From positions 4,949,547 through 5,013,546 of the forward strand of contig NZ_CP123897.1 in NCBI RefSeq assembly GCF_029910655.1: a stretch of DNA of 64,000 nt. The letters run 5' to 3'. The translations under genes were made by a program, and so were the position numbers. The DNA comes from Methylomonas sp. UP202 (GTDB lineage: Bacteria; Pseudomonadota; Gammaproteobacteria; Methylococcales; Methylomonadaceae). Shown here one piece after another: positions 24,669 through 32,853 of the stretch (positions are counted from its first letter, which is position 1; each line of letters begins with the position of its first letter). A model generated the notes under the pieces. The model searched no databases. It saw nothing but the letters and a program-made list of their open reading frames with translations, and was not told the DNA's origin.

Positions 24669-26879
24669 CTAAAAGTTGATCGTGATGGTGCCGCGTACCA
24701 TGCGCGGCTCGACCGGATGCTTCAAAATACCGGTGCCCGGATTATTGTAGGGATAGTTGTAATCGTAGGCGTAGGCGATGTCGTTGCTTTGCGAACCGAG
24801 CAGGTTGAACACGTCGATTTCCAATTTATATTGCTTGCGCTTGATACCGGCGCCGAGATTGACGATGTTGGTATCGCCGGCCCAAAAGGTGCCGGATTCG
24901 TCCAGCGGCACGTGACCGAAGTGGCGAAAGCGAAGCGTGCCGAACAAGCCGGTGCTGCCGGTCGGATCTTCGACGGTAATCCCGGTGCTAATCACCCGGC
25001 CAACCGAGTTGGGGACGAAGTTGTCGGCCGCGCCGTCCGGCCGCTCGGCGAAACGGGCCGTGGTCAACGCATAGTCGGCGTCCAGCGTAAGCCAGTCGGT
25101 CGGCTTGTAGTAGTTGGTCCACTCGATACCATAGCGGTGCGACTTGCCGTTGACCTCGGTAGTGCCTTCGTCGCCGACGAACACCAGCTCCTGGCTGGAC
25201 TCCAGCCACCATAACGCGAAGGTGCTGTTCAAGCCGGGAATGAAATTGCTGCGGATGCCGGCCTCGCCGCCGCGCGACCACGCCGCCGGCGTAATCCGCG
25301 CCGAGGAACCCGATAGCAAGGCGCCGCTGGCCGGCTCGTAATTGAGCGTCGTGCCTCTGGCATCGTTGGAATGGTAGCCGTAACCGATATTGAAGAAATA
25401 CTCGGTGTTGTACCAAGGACCGATCACCAAGCTGAGTTTCGGGCTGATCATCGCCTTGCCGCGACTGCCGGAGTTGGCGGCGGCCACGCTGGCCGAACCG
25501 CTGCCGGTATCCAACACCTCGACGTCGTTATTGATGAAATCGCCGCGCAGGCCGGCAATCGTTCGCACTTTATCGTGCCAGTGGGTCGTGTTCTTGAAAT
25601 AAGTGCCTATCGTGGTCACGCCGACATTACTTTTGCTGACGGTATTGACAATTTGGCGCGCTTCGGTTTCGTACAAGCCCAGACCCAGAATCTGATCGTT
25701 ACGGAATTGCAAGCCGACGCTGTTATCCATATCGAAGCCGAACAATTTGTTGTACCGAGTATGTTCGAAATGGCCGCCGGTCTGCACCCGCCGCTCGGTT
25801 TGCAGGATTTGGTCGCCACCCGGACCGCGCGTGAAACCGCTGAAGTTGGAATACAAATTCAAGTCGGTGTACAACACGTACAGATTGGCGTCGTTTTTCC
25901 AGTCGCTGCCTTGGTTCCAAAAACTGCTGGAAACGCTGTAACGGTTGGTTTCGCCGCCGTCGGTCGGGTCCATGCTGCCGTAGAGTCCGATGCTGCCGTT
26001 GTCGACCGCCGCCTGCGGGATCTGGTTGGTCGCGGTCCAACTGTTCGAATAAGCCTTGGCGTTTAAAGCCAAGCCCCAATCCTCGCCGCCCAGCGAGTAG
26101 CGCAGTTGGCCGTTGAATTTTTTGGAGTCTTCCGGCACCTGCCAGACGCCGTTGTAAAGGTTGAACTCGCCGGCATACAGCAAGTCGCCGTCGCCCAACT
26201 TCATCGAGTCGGCGACCAAGGTCCGATAGTAATCGTACTGGCCGGCGGTGAATTTCAATATGCCTTGCGACAATTTATCCATCGTGTACATCTTGGCATA
26301 ACCGGCCGCCGAGAAGTCGCCGACTTCCGCGTAGTAAGGCCCCTTGCCGTATTCGACTTTCTTAACCAACTCGGGAATGATGCTGTTGATGTCCATATAG
26401 CCCTGGCCGTGGGCGTGGGTGGTCATGTTCATCGGGATACCGTCCACATAGGTCGTGAAGTCGGTGCCGTGGTCCAGGTTGAATCCGCGCAGGAAATATT
26501 GATTGGCCTTACCGGAACCGCTGTGCTGGGTGGCGACCGCGCCGGGTATGACTTCGACCAGCTCGCCGTTACGGGACAACGGACGATGCTCGAATTGTTT
26601 TTGGCTGACCTCGCCCTGCGAGGCCGATCCGGCAATGCCGATCAAATCCTTGGCGCGGCCGGGTTCCTCGACCTCGACGGCTTCCATCTCTTCAATCTTC
26701 TCCTGCTTGGCCTTGGTTTTGCGCTTGACGGACTCGGCGCGCGCCGGCACGGCCTCAGCGGCTTGCACGGTCTGGTCCGGTTCCGCCGCGAAGCCGAGCT
26801 CGGCAAGACCCAATCCTAAAACCAACTCCAGGCCGATGGCCAAACGGGTTGTTCCTAATTTTCTGTTGTAACACTTCAT
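24669..26879 (-). CDS. TonB-dependent outer-membrane receptor, possible nickel/cobalt uptake
   Basis: A 736-residue receptor: signal peptide ending at LGFAAE (about residue 28), a Lys/Glu-rich linker, a plug domain with RPLSRNGELVEVIPGAVATQHSGSGKANQYFLRGFNL, and a 22-strand-type barrel ending in a C-terminal aromatic (TITINF). Start 26879 follows GGAG by five bases. Upstream on the same strand stand a 32-residue ORF, a HupE-like permease and nikR, so uptake of nickel or a related metal chelate is the natural guess. The plug carries a His-containing TTHAHGQGYMDINSII segment, which would suit metal-chelate sensing. No TonB box was located with confidence. Confidence 0.9.
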   Translation of the reverse strand: MKCYNRKLGTTRLAIGLELVLGLGLAELGFAAEPDQTVQAAEAVPARAESVKRKTKAKQEKIEEMEAVEVEEPGRAKDLIGIAGSASQGEVSQKQFEHRPLSRNGELVEVIPGAVATQHSGSGKANQYFLRGFNLDHGTDFTTYVDGIPMNMTTHAHGQGYMDINSIIPELVKKVEYGKGPYYAEVGDFSAAGYAKMYTMDKLSQGILKFTAGQYDYYRTLVADSMKLGDGDLLYAGEFNLYNGVWQVPEDSKKFNGQLRYSLGGEDWGLALNAKAYSNSWTATNQIPQAAVDNGSIGLYGSMDPTDGGETNRYSVSSSFWNQGSDWKNDANLYVLYTDLNLYSNFSGFTRGPGGDQILQTERRVQTGGHFEHTRYNKLFGFDMDNSVGLQFRNDQILGLGLYETEARQIVNTVSKSNVGVTTIGTYFKNTTHWHDKVRTIAGLRGDFINNDVEVLDTGSGSASVAAANSGSRGKAMISPKLSLVIGPWYNTEYFFNIGYGYHSNDARGTTLNYEPASGALLSGSSARITPAAWSRGGEAGIRSNFIPGLNSTFALWWLESSQELVFVGDEGTTEVNGKSHRYGIEWTNYYKPTDWLTLDADYALTTARFAERPDGAADNFVPNSVGRVISTGITVEDPTGSTGLFGTLRFRHFGHVPLDESGTFWAGDTNIVNLGAGIKRKQYKLEIDVFNLLGSQSNDIAYAYDYNYPYNNPGTGILKHPVEPRMVRGTITINF

Positions 26880-26880
26880 G

Positions 26881-26979
26881 TCAGCTCCGTGCATATTGCC
26901 GAGAATGTAGATTTGACGCCGGCCAATCCTGACCGGCGCGATGGGCGGCGCATGGCACCAATGATTGCGAATGCTTCAT
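26881..26979 (-). CDS. 32-residue leader ORF between hupE and the TonB receptor
   Basis: An ATG at 26979 follows GAGGA by six bases, and that ribosome site overlaps the stop codon of the upstream HupE frame. The predicted peptide opens MKHSQSLVPCAAHRAG, with three histidines and one cysteine. Its stop TGA sits within the ribosome site of the receptor gene (GGAGCTGAC-ATG). The arrangement suggests stepwise translational coupling or a metal-sensing leader peptide. Small size means the protein itself is not proven. Confidence 0.45.
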   Translation of the reverse strand: MKHSQSLVPCAAHRAGQDWPASNLHSRQYARS

Positions 26980-26987
26980 CGTCTTCC

Positions 26988-28268
26988 TCAAGTGTCGAAA
27001 ATTTCGTTATTTTTATGGTTTTGGTGTTGACCTTGGCCGGAACCGGCCAGAGTTTGGCTAGCACGCGCGGCGGCTTTTCGGAATTGGGCCGGCGCGAACG
27101 AAACTTGAAATCCACCGATACGGCGCACTTGGAGGCTACGATGAGCCAGCTCCGGCGCGGTCGCGAAACGCAGCGATGGGACAGGCGGGAGATCGACAGG
27201 GCGATACCGGCTATCGGAAAATGTTACGAAGGTAAGGCCGCCGGATACGGCAAGCAGTGCGCGAAAACAGTGGTTTTCGGCGGGAAAAATCGGGAAGGTA
27301 TCTAACGGGGCAAAAACGAAGCGAGCGGAAACGACGGGCAAGGCAGGCGGCGAAGTCAGGCCGACGCCGTTACTCAGCAGCGATTTGCCTGGCGTGTGAT
27401 TAATACTCGGAAAAAAATGCTTGAAGCGGATATGAGCGGAACCGCCGTCGTCCGGCGCAATCAGGGCTAAACCTGATTCGGGCCGCCCGCCACCGTCGGC
27501 GGTTTCGGCTAATCCGCAACGGAGTTCGCAATCCGCCACCGCTTGAGCCATGCCGCGCCGCGCCGATGCCGCCTCCGACACGCGTTCGACCGATTGCCAA
27601 GCCGGGAGATGCCCGGCCTCGAAGCCCTCGATTGCCAAGCTTTCGGCCGCGAAAGCAGGCGGTGCGGCTTTCGCGAGCGCTATGTTCGAGAAACAGGCCG
27701 TCAGCAGAAAGGCGGCAACCAGCACCGCCAGCTTGGCGACCAGGAAGCCGGCGCCGTGCAGCAGCAGGGTCGCCAACATGAAACCTGCGGTATAGGACAA
27801 TAAGCTTGCCGAAGCCGAAATTTCCTGGCCGTGAGCCAGCCCGTGGAAAAAAGCGAAAAACGCCACGATGGCCAGATTGACAGTCGTGCCGTAACTGACC
27901 CGCCGGCCAATCAACACCGCAAATACCCCGCAGGACAGCAAAATCAGCCCTTCCATGCTGGGAATCGCCAACCCGGCCGCGCCGGCCAAACCGCCTAAAC
28001 TCATCACGCCGACGAAGGCCAGCGGCAACATCCAGACGGCGCGGCCGCGTAGTTGCGCGGCCCAGATACCGACGGCCAGCATCGTCACCAAATGATCCCA
28101 ACCCTTCCAGGGGTGGTTGAAGCCGCTGCTCCAGCCGCCGATGTCGGCGCCGGCGAATGGCCCCGCCCAAAACCCCAAGCCCACCGCCGACAACAAGCCC
28201 AACGCCAACCAACGCGCGAGCACGGGTCGCTGACGATAGGCGGCGGTTATGCGAGTAGTGGGCGACAT
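26988..28268 (-). CDS. HupE/UreJ-type permease with a long C-terminal extension
   Basis: Residues 1 to about 200 are a HupE/UreJ metal permease: six or more helices, the signature FNHPWKGWDHLVTMLAVGIWAAQL near 50, and FFHGLAHGQEIS near 140. HupE proteins usually end near 200 residues. Here the frame continues another 225 residues of low-complexity, non-membrane sequence that looks like translated leader DNA, ending 9 bases before the leader ORF. Either the stop was lost, or the tail is a real extension. Partners in the same direction are nikR and the TonB receptor. Nickel is the likely ion, by family. Confidence 0.75.
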   Translation of the reverse strand: MSPTTRITAAYRQRPVLARWLALGLLSAVGLGFWAGPFAGADIGGWSSGFNHPWKGWDHLVTMLAVGIWAAQLRGRAVWMLPLAFVGVMSLGGLAGAAGLAIPSMEGLILLSCGVFAVLIGRRVSYGTTVNLAIVAFFAFFHGLAHGQEISASASLLSYTAGFMLATLLLHGAGFLVAKLAVLVAAFLLTACFSNIALAKAAPPAFAAESLAIEGFEAGHLPAWQSVERVSEAASARRGMAQAVADCELRCGLAETADGGGRPESGLALIAPDDGGSAHIRFKHFFPSINHTPGKSLLSNGVGLTSPPALPVVSARFVFAPLDTFPIFPAENHCFRALLAVSGGLTFVTFSDSRYRPVDLPPVPSLRFATAPELAHRSLQVRRIGGFQVSFAPAQFRKAAARASQTLAGSGQGQHQNHKNNEIFDT

Positions 28269-28329
28269 CGGAGATACTCTGAGAGTGGTTAGGGCTTAAA
28301 AAATATTTGTAGGATGAATTGACAATCTA

Positions 28330-28347
28330 TCATACGGCAGATCATAC
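28330..28347 (-). promoter_or_regulatory. Possible NikR half-sites upstream of hupE
   Basis: Two direct copies of TCATAC (28330-28335, 28342-28347; GTATGA on the coding strand) lie in the hupE promoter region. GTATGA is the half-site of the E. coli NikR operator, where the two halves are inverted and 16 bases apart. Here they are direct repeats with a 12-base period, so binding is only suggested. Confidence 0.4.
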
Positions 28348-28441
28348 TGCTTTCCGAATATGAATTTTAAAAAAAACATCCTATCGCTACGGTAATCGAA
28401 TGTTGCTGCTCGATTTACGCGCCACCAAAGCTGTATCGCCT

Positions 28442-28909
28442 TCAACTATGCGGATGGAAATGGGTGTGGGTTTGCCCGTGATGGCTATGTTGATGCTGCA
28501 AGGCCGCCAGTTTGACCGGCACCAAGTTCAGCGCGCTATGCCTAACGCCGGTTTCGGCGGAAAGCTTGTCGGCGAAACCGCGGATGCGCTGGGTCAAGCC
28601 GCGCAAAAACAAAGTCTCCAGGCAATCGTCGTGGTCCAGATGGACGTGCATCGACGACACCACCAAATCGTGGGCCTCGTGTTGATGACTGGTCAGGCGT
28701 TCGGACAAATTCCGCTCGTGATGGTTGTAAACGTAGGAAAGCGTCGCGATGCTGTAGATGGCTTCGTCTTCGATCAGGCGCTTGGTTTCGATTTCCTTGC
28801 GCAACAAATCACGCACGGCTTCCGAGCGGTTGGAGTAACCCCGAGCGCTTATCCATTGGTCGAATTCAACGGCCAATTCGTCGCTCAAAGAAATGGTAAA
28901 TCGTTCCAA
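28442..28909 (-). CDS. nikR: Nickel-responsive transcriptional regulator NikR
   Basis: A 155-residue ribbon-helix-helix repressor. Residues 1-45 form the DNA-binding part (MERFTISLSDELAVEF, then NRSEAVRDLLRKEI). The C-terminal ACT-like metal domain keeps the nickel ligands His77, His88, His90 and Cys96 in SSMHVHLDHDDCLETLFLRG, one position off E. coli. The start is a TTG at 28909, with AGGAG seven bases before it. It probably regulates the HupE and TonB receptor genes that follow in the same direction. Confidence 0.95.
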   Translation of the reverse strand: MERFTISLSDELAVEFDQWISARGYSNRSEAVRDLLRKEIETKRLIEDEAIYSIATLSYVYNHHERNLSERLTSHQHEAHDLVVSSMHVHLDHDDCLETLFLRGLTQRIRGFADKLSAETGVRHSALNLVPVKLAALQHQHSHHGQTHTHFHPHS

Positions 28910-29020
28910 GACCGGCTCCTGTCGTTATTTTTATCGGAAACGCCCGATTATAACCCAAGCCGGCCGGCGCCCGATCTGCAACCGGAAACACGCCGGCCTT
29001 GTCTCGTCAACGGAGCCTGA

Positions 29021-29599
29021 ATGTCCTCCGGCCCCTACACTCACGATCATTTCAGCAAGATCTTGATTCGCGGCCAGGCGGCGATTGCACTGCTATTGCT
29101 GCTGCTACTGCCCACCGCCAACTTTTTTTATCCCACCGCTTACAGCCTGAAGGCCGGCCTGCACGGCGTCTGCGCGATATTGGCAGTCGTCGCCGGCACC
29201 TATCTGACCCACCGCGCGCTGCCGCTGGTCCGAGGACTGCCTGTCGATCAGACCTCGCTGCGGTATTGGCTGCTGACCGCGACACTGCTAAATCTGGCAG
29301 GCGCGATTAGCGGCAACTGGATCTACATGCGCTATCGCGGCCAGCACGGTCCGCGCGACTGGATATTGCAACAGGTGCCGGCCTTCCACAACGTGTTGAT
29401 GGAATTCAAGGAATTCGTTTCGCTGTTTCCGTTTCCGCTAATGTTGTCGGCCACCTTTCTGTTGTATTACTACGGCCTGCCGAACGCGCTACGCCGCGAC
29501 ATCGCCCGCTTTGTCGGCGTGACGATCTTGGTGTCCTGGAGTTTTCTGCTGCTGGGTTTCGCGGCCGGCCTAATCCTGGCGAAACTCCGCTTCGTTTGA
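29021..29599 (+). CDS. Multi-pass membrane protein, unknown
   Basis: A 192-residue inner-membrane protein with four or five helices (ALLLLLLLPTANFFYP near 25, HGVCAILAVVAGTYLTHRAL near 50, and two near the C-terminus). A loop holds conserved-looking KEFVSLFPFPL. GGAG lies six bases before the ATG. It opens a cluster with another membrane protein, a CopC-like protein, a tethered periplasmic protein and a haem lipoprotein, pointing to metal or redox work at the envelope. Family not recognised. Confidence 0.7.
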   Translation: MSSGPYTHDHFSKILIRGQAAIALLLLLLLPTANFFYPTAYSLKAGLHGVCAILAVVAGTYLTHRALPLVRGLPVDQTSLRYWLLTATLLNLAGAISGNWIYMRYRGQHGPRDWILQQVPAFHNVLMEFKEFVSLFPFPLMLSATFLLYYYGLPNALRRDIARFVGVTILVSWSFLLLGFAAGLILAKLRFV

Positions 29600-29615
29600 C
29601 CTTTACGAGCCGACC

Positions 29616-30020
29616 ATGACAGATTCCACCGAAAACCGAACCGCGTACTCCGGCCCGGCTGTCGCCGCCAGCCTGTCCTTGCTGCTGGCTTTTTTAACAT
29701 TGATGATCACCCACCACATCTCGCGCCTGACGCCGACGCTGGATAAATGGGTGCACGGTTACGGCTACTGGATACCCGGCTCTCGCGGCAGCGGACCGGA
29801 CGGCAGTATAGGCTCCTATTCCGGTAAGGAAACCCTGGCGCTCGGGGTCTGGCTAGGCAGTTGGCTGATTCTGCATTTTCTGTGGCGAAAACAGGAACTG
29901 GCTCTGCGAGCCTGGACACGCCTGTTCGTGATGGGCTTGGCCCTGATCACCCTCGGCTTCTTCCATCCGCTCGCCGACCCCATCGTGTTGTTCATCGCCG
30001 GCTGGTTCGACCTCCCCTAA
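29616..30020 (+). CDS. Multi-pass membrane protein, unknown
   Basis: A 134-residue inner-membrane protein with three helices (AASLSLLLAFLTLMITHHI, LALGVWLGSWLILHFLW, and one at the C-terminus). Two adjacent His lie at the end of the first helix and a Gly/Ser-rich loop follows it. It lies 16 bases after the preceding gene and 4 before the CopC-like gene, so it is in the same operon. Function unknown. Confidence 0.65.
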   Translation: MTDSTENRTAYSGPAVAASLSLLLAFLTLMITHHISRLTPTLDKWVHGYGYWIPGSRGSGPDGSIGSYSGKETLALGVWLGSWLILHFLWRKQELALRAWTRLFVMGLALITLGFFHPLADPIVLFIAGWFDLP

Positions 30021-30024
30021 CGCC

Positions 30025-30423
30025 ATGCGTACAAAATTCATGCTTTGCAACACGCTTACCGCCATTCTCGGCTTGGCAATCAATGCCGCCAGCCAGGCCG
30101 AAGGTATCCTGCTGAAATCCGATCCCAAGAACGGCGCTGAAATCGGCGAGTTCGACGGCACCGTCAAATTTTGGTTTAGCGGTAACGTCGGTGGGCGCTC
30201 GCCCTCGGTCGTTGTCGTCGATAGCAGCGGCCAGCGAGTCGATAACGGCGACGCCCGCTTGGTCCTCGGAGAACGGCACCGGCTGACCGCCACCACCAAG
30301 CCCTTGCCGCCCGGCCCCTACGCGATGCGCTACCGAGTGATTACCGAAGACGGCCTGATCGTCAGCGGCGTGTCGAAATTCGTTATCGCCGTAACCGCAT
30401 CCGTCACGGAGAAACATCCATGA
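30025..30423 (+). CDS. CopC-domain periplasmic protein lacking the copper-site histidines
   Basis: A 132-residue exported protein. It has a signal peptide ending near ASQAEG (about residue 26), then a single CopC-like beta-sandwich: LLKSDPKNGAEI, VKFWFSGNV, and the hallmark GPYAMRYRVITEDGLIVSG. Typical CopC proteins begin the mature chain with His and carry a second His in DGHPVSG. Here the mature start is EGILL and the second position is Leu, so the classical Cu(II) site is absent. It overlaps the next gene as ATGA. Confidence 0.8.
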   Translation: MRTKFMLCNTLTAILGLAINAASQAEGILLKSDPKNGAEIGEFDGTVKFWFSGNVGGRSPSVVVVDSSGQRVDNGDARLVLGERHRLTATTKPLPPGPYAMRYRVITEDGLIVSGVSKFVIAVTASVTEKHP

Positions 30424-31040
30424 ATCGCGCTCGACTGATTTTCGGCCTCATCCTGTGCGCGGCCGGCATTGAACAAGCCGCGGCTTCGGTGCCGCTCGGC
30501 GGCAACCGCAAAGGCGCGGGCGGCAGCTACGACCTGTACGGCTGCATGCTCAGCAACGATTACTACGTCGTCAATTTTGCCGCCTATCAATTCGACCCAA
30601 GCCAAGCCAAGGACAGCAAGGCCTTACCTCAAGCAGAATGCGTGGACATTCCGGCGACCGGCAAGACCCAAATCAGCGTTGACTTGCTGGACCTGGACGT
30701 CCGCAAGAAACCGGTAGCGTTGAAAATTCTACGCGAGGACGGCCAAATCATCGCCGAGCTACCAATGACGGTCGCCAAGCAAGGCGTGCTGACCACCACC
30801 GTGGATTTCAAAACCCCCGGCAAATACCAAGCGATACTCAGTGTCGACGACACCGATCTACATACCGCGCCCGAGGTCGGCGCGCTGCACATGCCGCTGA
30901 CGGTCGGACTAGCCGTGGAAAGCACCGGCCCCGCTAGCCGCCTATCCGTTCTGATCGGCGCCGTCGGCATCGCCATTGCCGGCGCGGCCTATTTTGTGCC
31001 CCGCCTGTTAAAACCTCGGCCGGCCGATTCGACCGGCTGA
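30420..31040 (+). CDS. Periplasmic protein with C-terminal membrane anchor
   Basis: A 206-residue protein with a signal peptide (ILCAAGIEQAAAS), a periplasmic beta-rich domain with two Cys (YGCMLSND, AECVDIP), and a C-terminal membrane helix LSVLIGAVGIAIAGAAYFV followed by basic residues. It overlaps the CopC-like gene by four bases. The design suggests a tethered binding domain facing the periplasm. Family not recognised. Confidence 0.7.
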   Translation: MNRARLIFGLILCAAGIEQAAASVPLGGNRKGAGGSYDLYGCMLSNDYYVVNFAAYQFDPSQAKDSKALPQAECVDIPATGKTQISVDLLDLDVRKKPVALKILREDGQIIAELPMTVAKQGVLTTTVDFKTPGKYQAILSVDDTDLHTAPEVGALHMPLTVGLAVESTGPASRLSVLIGAVGIAIAGAAYFVPRLLKPRPADSTG

Positions 31041-31131
31041 ACCGCGCTCTTCATCCGGCCGACAAGGGTACCGCAAAAACCCGCTACGACTGGGACATCC
31101 ACCGCTTATTCAACCGTCACAGGAATCGACG

Positions 31132-31623
31132 ATGAAAACTCTGATTTTTCCACTGAGCTTGGTCACGGCCTCGGCCTTGCTGGTCGGCTGCGCCCATCGC
31201 CACGACGAACAGAGCTCCGAGCAAATCCAACAAAACTTCGTACCCGGCCTCGGCGAATTCATGGCCCAAACCGCCGCCCGCCACGCCAAACTCTGGTTTG
31301 CCGGCCAAGCCCGGAACTGGCCGCTGGCCGCCTACGAAGTGGACGAACTGCACGAAGGCCTGGAAGATGCCGGGCACTATCACCCGAGCCACAAACACAT
31401 CAAGGAACCGGTTCCGGCACTGATTGGCGCGCATATGGATCAACCGTTAGCCAGCCTGGAGCAGGCTATCGCGGCGCGGGACCCGCAAGCATTTATCGAA
31501 CATTACGATAAGCTTACCGAAGCCTGTAATAGCTGCCACCGGCAAACCGAGTTCGGTTTCAATGTGGTTGTCCGTCCCACAAGCAATCCGTTTACTAATC
31601 AGGCGTTTGGCACGCCCGAGTAA
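31132..31623 (+). CDS. Lipoprotein with one c-type haem motif
   Basis: A 163-residue lipoprotein. The lipobox LLVGC places the acylated Cys at 20, and a His-rich short linker follows. The helical body ends with CNSCH at 132-136, one c-type haem attachment motif, late in the chain as in cytochrome c-prime-like four-helix proteins. Several His and an HYHPSHKH stretch near 82-90 might bind metal. AGGAA lies seven bases before the ATG. It closes the CopC-like cluster after a 91-base gap. Confidence 0.75.
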   Translation: MKTLIFPLSLVTASALLVGCAHRHDEQSSEQIQQNFVPGLGEFMAQTAARHAKLWFAGQARNWPLAAYEVDELHEGLEDAGHYHPSHKHIKEPVPALIGAHMDQPLASLEQAIAARDPQAFIEHYDKLTEACNSCHRQTEFGFNVVVRPTSNPFTNQAFGTPE

Positions 31624-31708
31624 TGTGGTGCTATCCGCAAATGCTTTCTACCTCAAACCTGCCCGTTCAAGAATGCCAGCCTCCGCGGGGTCGGCAACAC
31701 CTAAACAA

Positions 31709-31743
31709 TAAAAAGCCGCCAGTCCAACGGACTTGACGGCTAA
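31709..31743 (-). terminator. Rho-independent terminator
   Basis: On the minus strand AGCCGTCAAGTCC pairs with GGACTGGCGGCT across a short loop and is followed by TTTTTATT. It lies 46 bases after the stop of the gene ending at 31789. Confidence 0.75.
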
Positions 31744-31788
31744 ATGCCAGGCATCGACCGAAACTCGCTCGATGCCAAAAACCCCCGT

Positions 31789-32157
31789 TTATTGGTATTT
31801 CGGCAGATTCGCGAAACCTTCCTTGGCAGTCTTCAGCTCTTGTTCGGCGCTGGCGAAATCAGATTTCTTTACCAGCTCCCTGGACTTTTTCAGTTTGAGT
31901 ACCACTTTGTCGCGCTCGAATTCGAATTTGTAGTTGGCGCTCAGTTCGCTGGCAAATTCCGACGCGTCCTTAATATGGGTCGCGATTTCTTGAGCATTCC
32001 CGGAAGGTAGCGCGTCCAATGCCGCCTGAATTTTTACATCGACTTCTTTCAAAATCTCGGGGATCGGTTTTTTTACTTCTTTCGCGAACGTCGAGCCGGT
32101 AAAGCCCAATAAAGACAAAAACAGCGCGACGGCGACAAACATTTTTTGAAACGACAT
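31789..32157 (-). CDS. Small exported helical protein
   Basis: A 122-residue protein with a signal peptide ending at STFAKE (about residue 26). The mature chain is almost wholly helical, with alternating Lys and Glu, resembling small periplasmic metal-handling or cytochrome-b562-like bundles. It lacks Cys and has only one His, so no metal site is evident. It is followed by a good terminator. Function unknown. Confidence 0.65.
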   Translation of the reverse strand: MSFQKMFVAVALFLSLLGFTGSTFAKEVKKPIPEILKEVDVKIQAALDALPSGNAQEIATHIKDASEFASELSANYKFEFERDKVVLKLKKSRELVKKSDFASAEQELKTAKEGFANLPKYQ

Positions 32158-32292
32158 GGGGTCTAAACCTCTAAATATAACTGACTGATAATTAAAATTA
32201 TTGTTTCGGATACATCATTAATTGCGCACTTACCTAAATACTCCTTTTTTATCAAACGTAAAAAATGGCGAATGGAACTCTCCGCTAACGAT

Positions 32293-32853
32293 CTAGCGCG
32301 CCATCGGCCTTGCTTGCCGATACATTCGCGCTAAATGACCGAAGCAATGCCCGGTCGCGACGCCAACAACCAGCAAGATCAACGTCGCCAGCGCAAAGCC
32401 CCCTGAATACGCGACGGCGTCGGCATCCTGCCACATGTCATAGGCATGCAAGTAACCGTGCAGCACTGCTACCAGCTCGACGCTCAACAGTCCGACGCCC
32501 ACCGGCACTCTCGCGCCCAAAACCAACAACAAACCCAGAATCGATATCGAAGCGACCATGACCGCTTCTGCAAAGGGAATTTCGACGGGGATCAGCGTTA
32601 AATCGCAACCGACCGCCATAGCCGCCACAAACCCCAGCGGCAACAAACACCGCAAAAGGCCGGAGGTTTGCGAAATCCATAATCCGACGGCCAATATCGT
32701 CAGCAGATGATCAGTACCGGTCAACGGGTGAAGTAAGCCACCGACAAAACCCAGGGATTCAGCCGCCCAATGAAACGGATGAGCCTCGGCAACCAAAGGT
32801 TGTAAGAGGAGCACCGGAATCACGCGTTTTAAAAAATCTGCCTTGCCATTCAT
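32293..32853 (-). CDS. Second HupE/UreJ-type permease
   Basis: A 186-residue inner-membrane protein of the HupE/UreJ family. The signal-like N-terminus ends LVAEAHPFHW, the signature reads LLHPLTGTDHLLTILAVGLWIS, and six helices follow. The usual HGxAHG motif reads HGYLHAYD, so its last Gly and neighbouring residues differ. Start 32853 follows GGAGG by five bases and is preferred to one four codons earlier. It stands alone, unlike the first copy next to nikR. Nickel or cobalt by family. Confidence 0.82.
   Translation of the reverse strand: MNGKADFLKRVIPVLLLQPLVAEAHPFHWAAESLGFVGGLLHPLTGTDHLLTILAVGLWISQTSGLLRCLLPLGFVAAMAVGCDLTLIPVEIPFAEAVMVASISILGLLLVLGARVPVGVGLLSVELVAVLHGYLHAYDMWQDADAVAYSGGFALATLILLVVGVATGHCFGHLARMYRQARPMAR

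Noticed and set aside
27181..27300. Possible cobalamin riboswitch before the TonB receptor
   Set aside because: GATACCGGC and CACTG words occur but in the wrong order and without the conserved core; not a B12 element.
26889..27305. Plus-strand frame opposite the hupE tail
   Set aside because: No ribosome site and composition like a shadow; the minus-strand frame has the HupE link.
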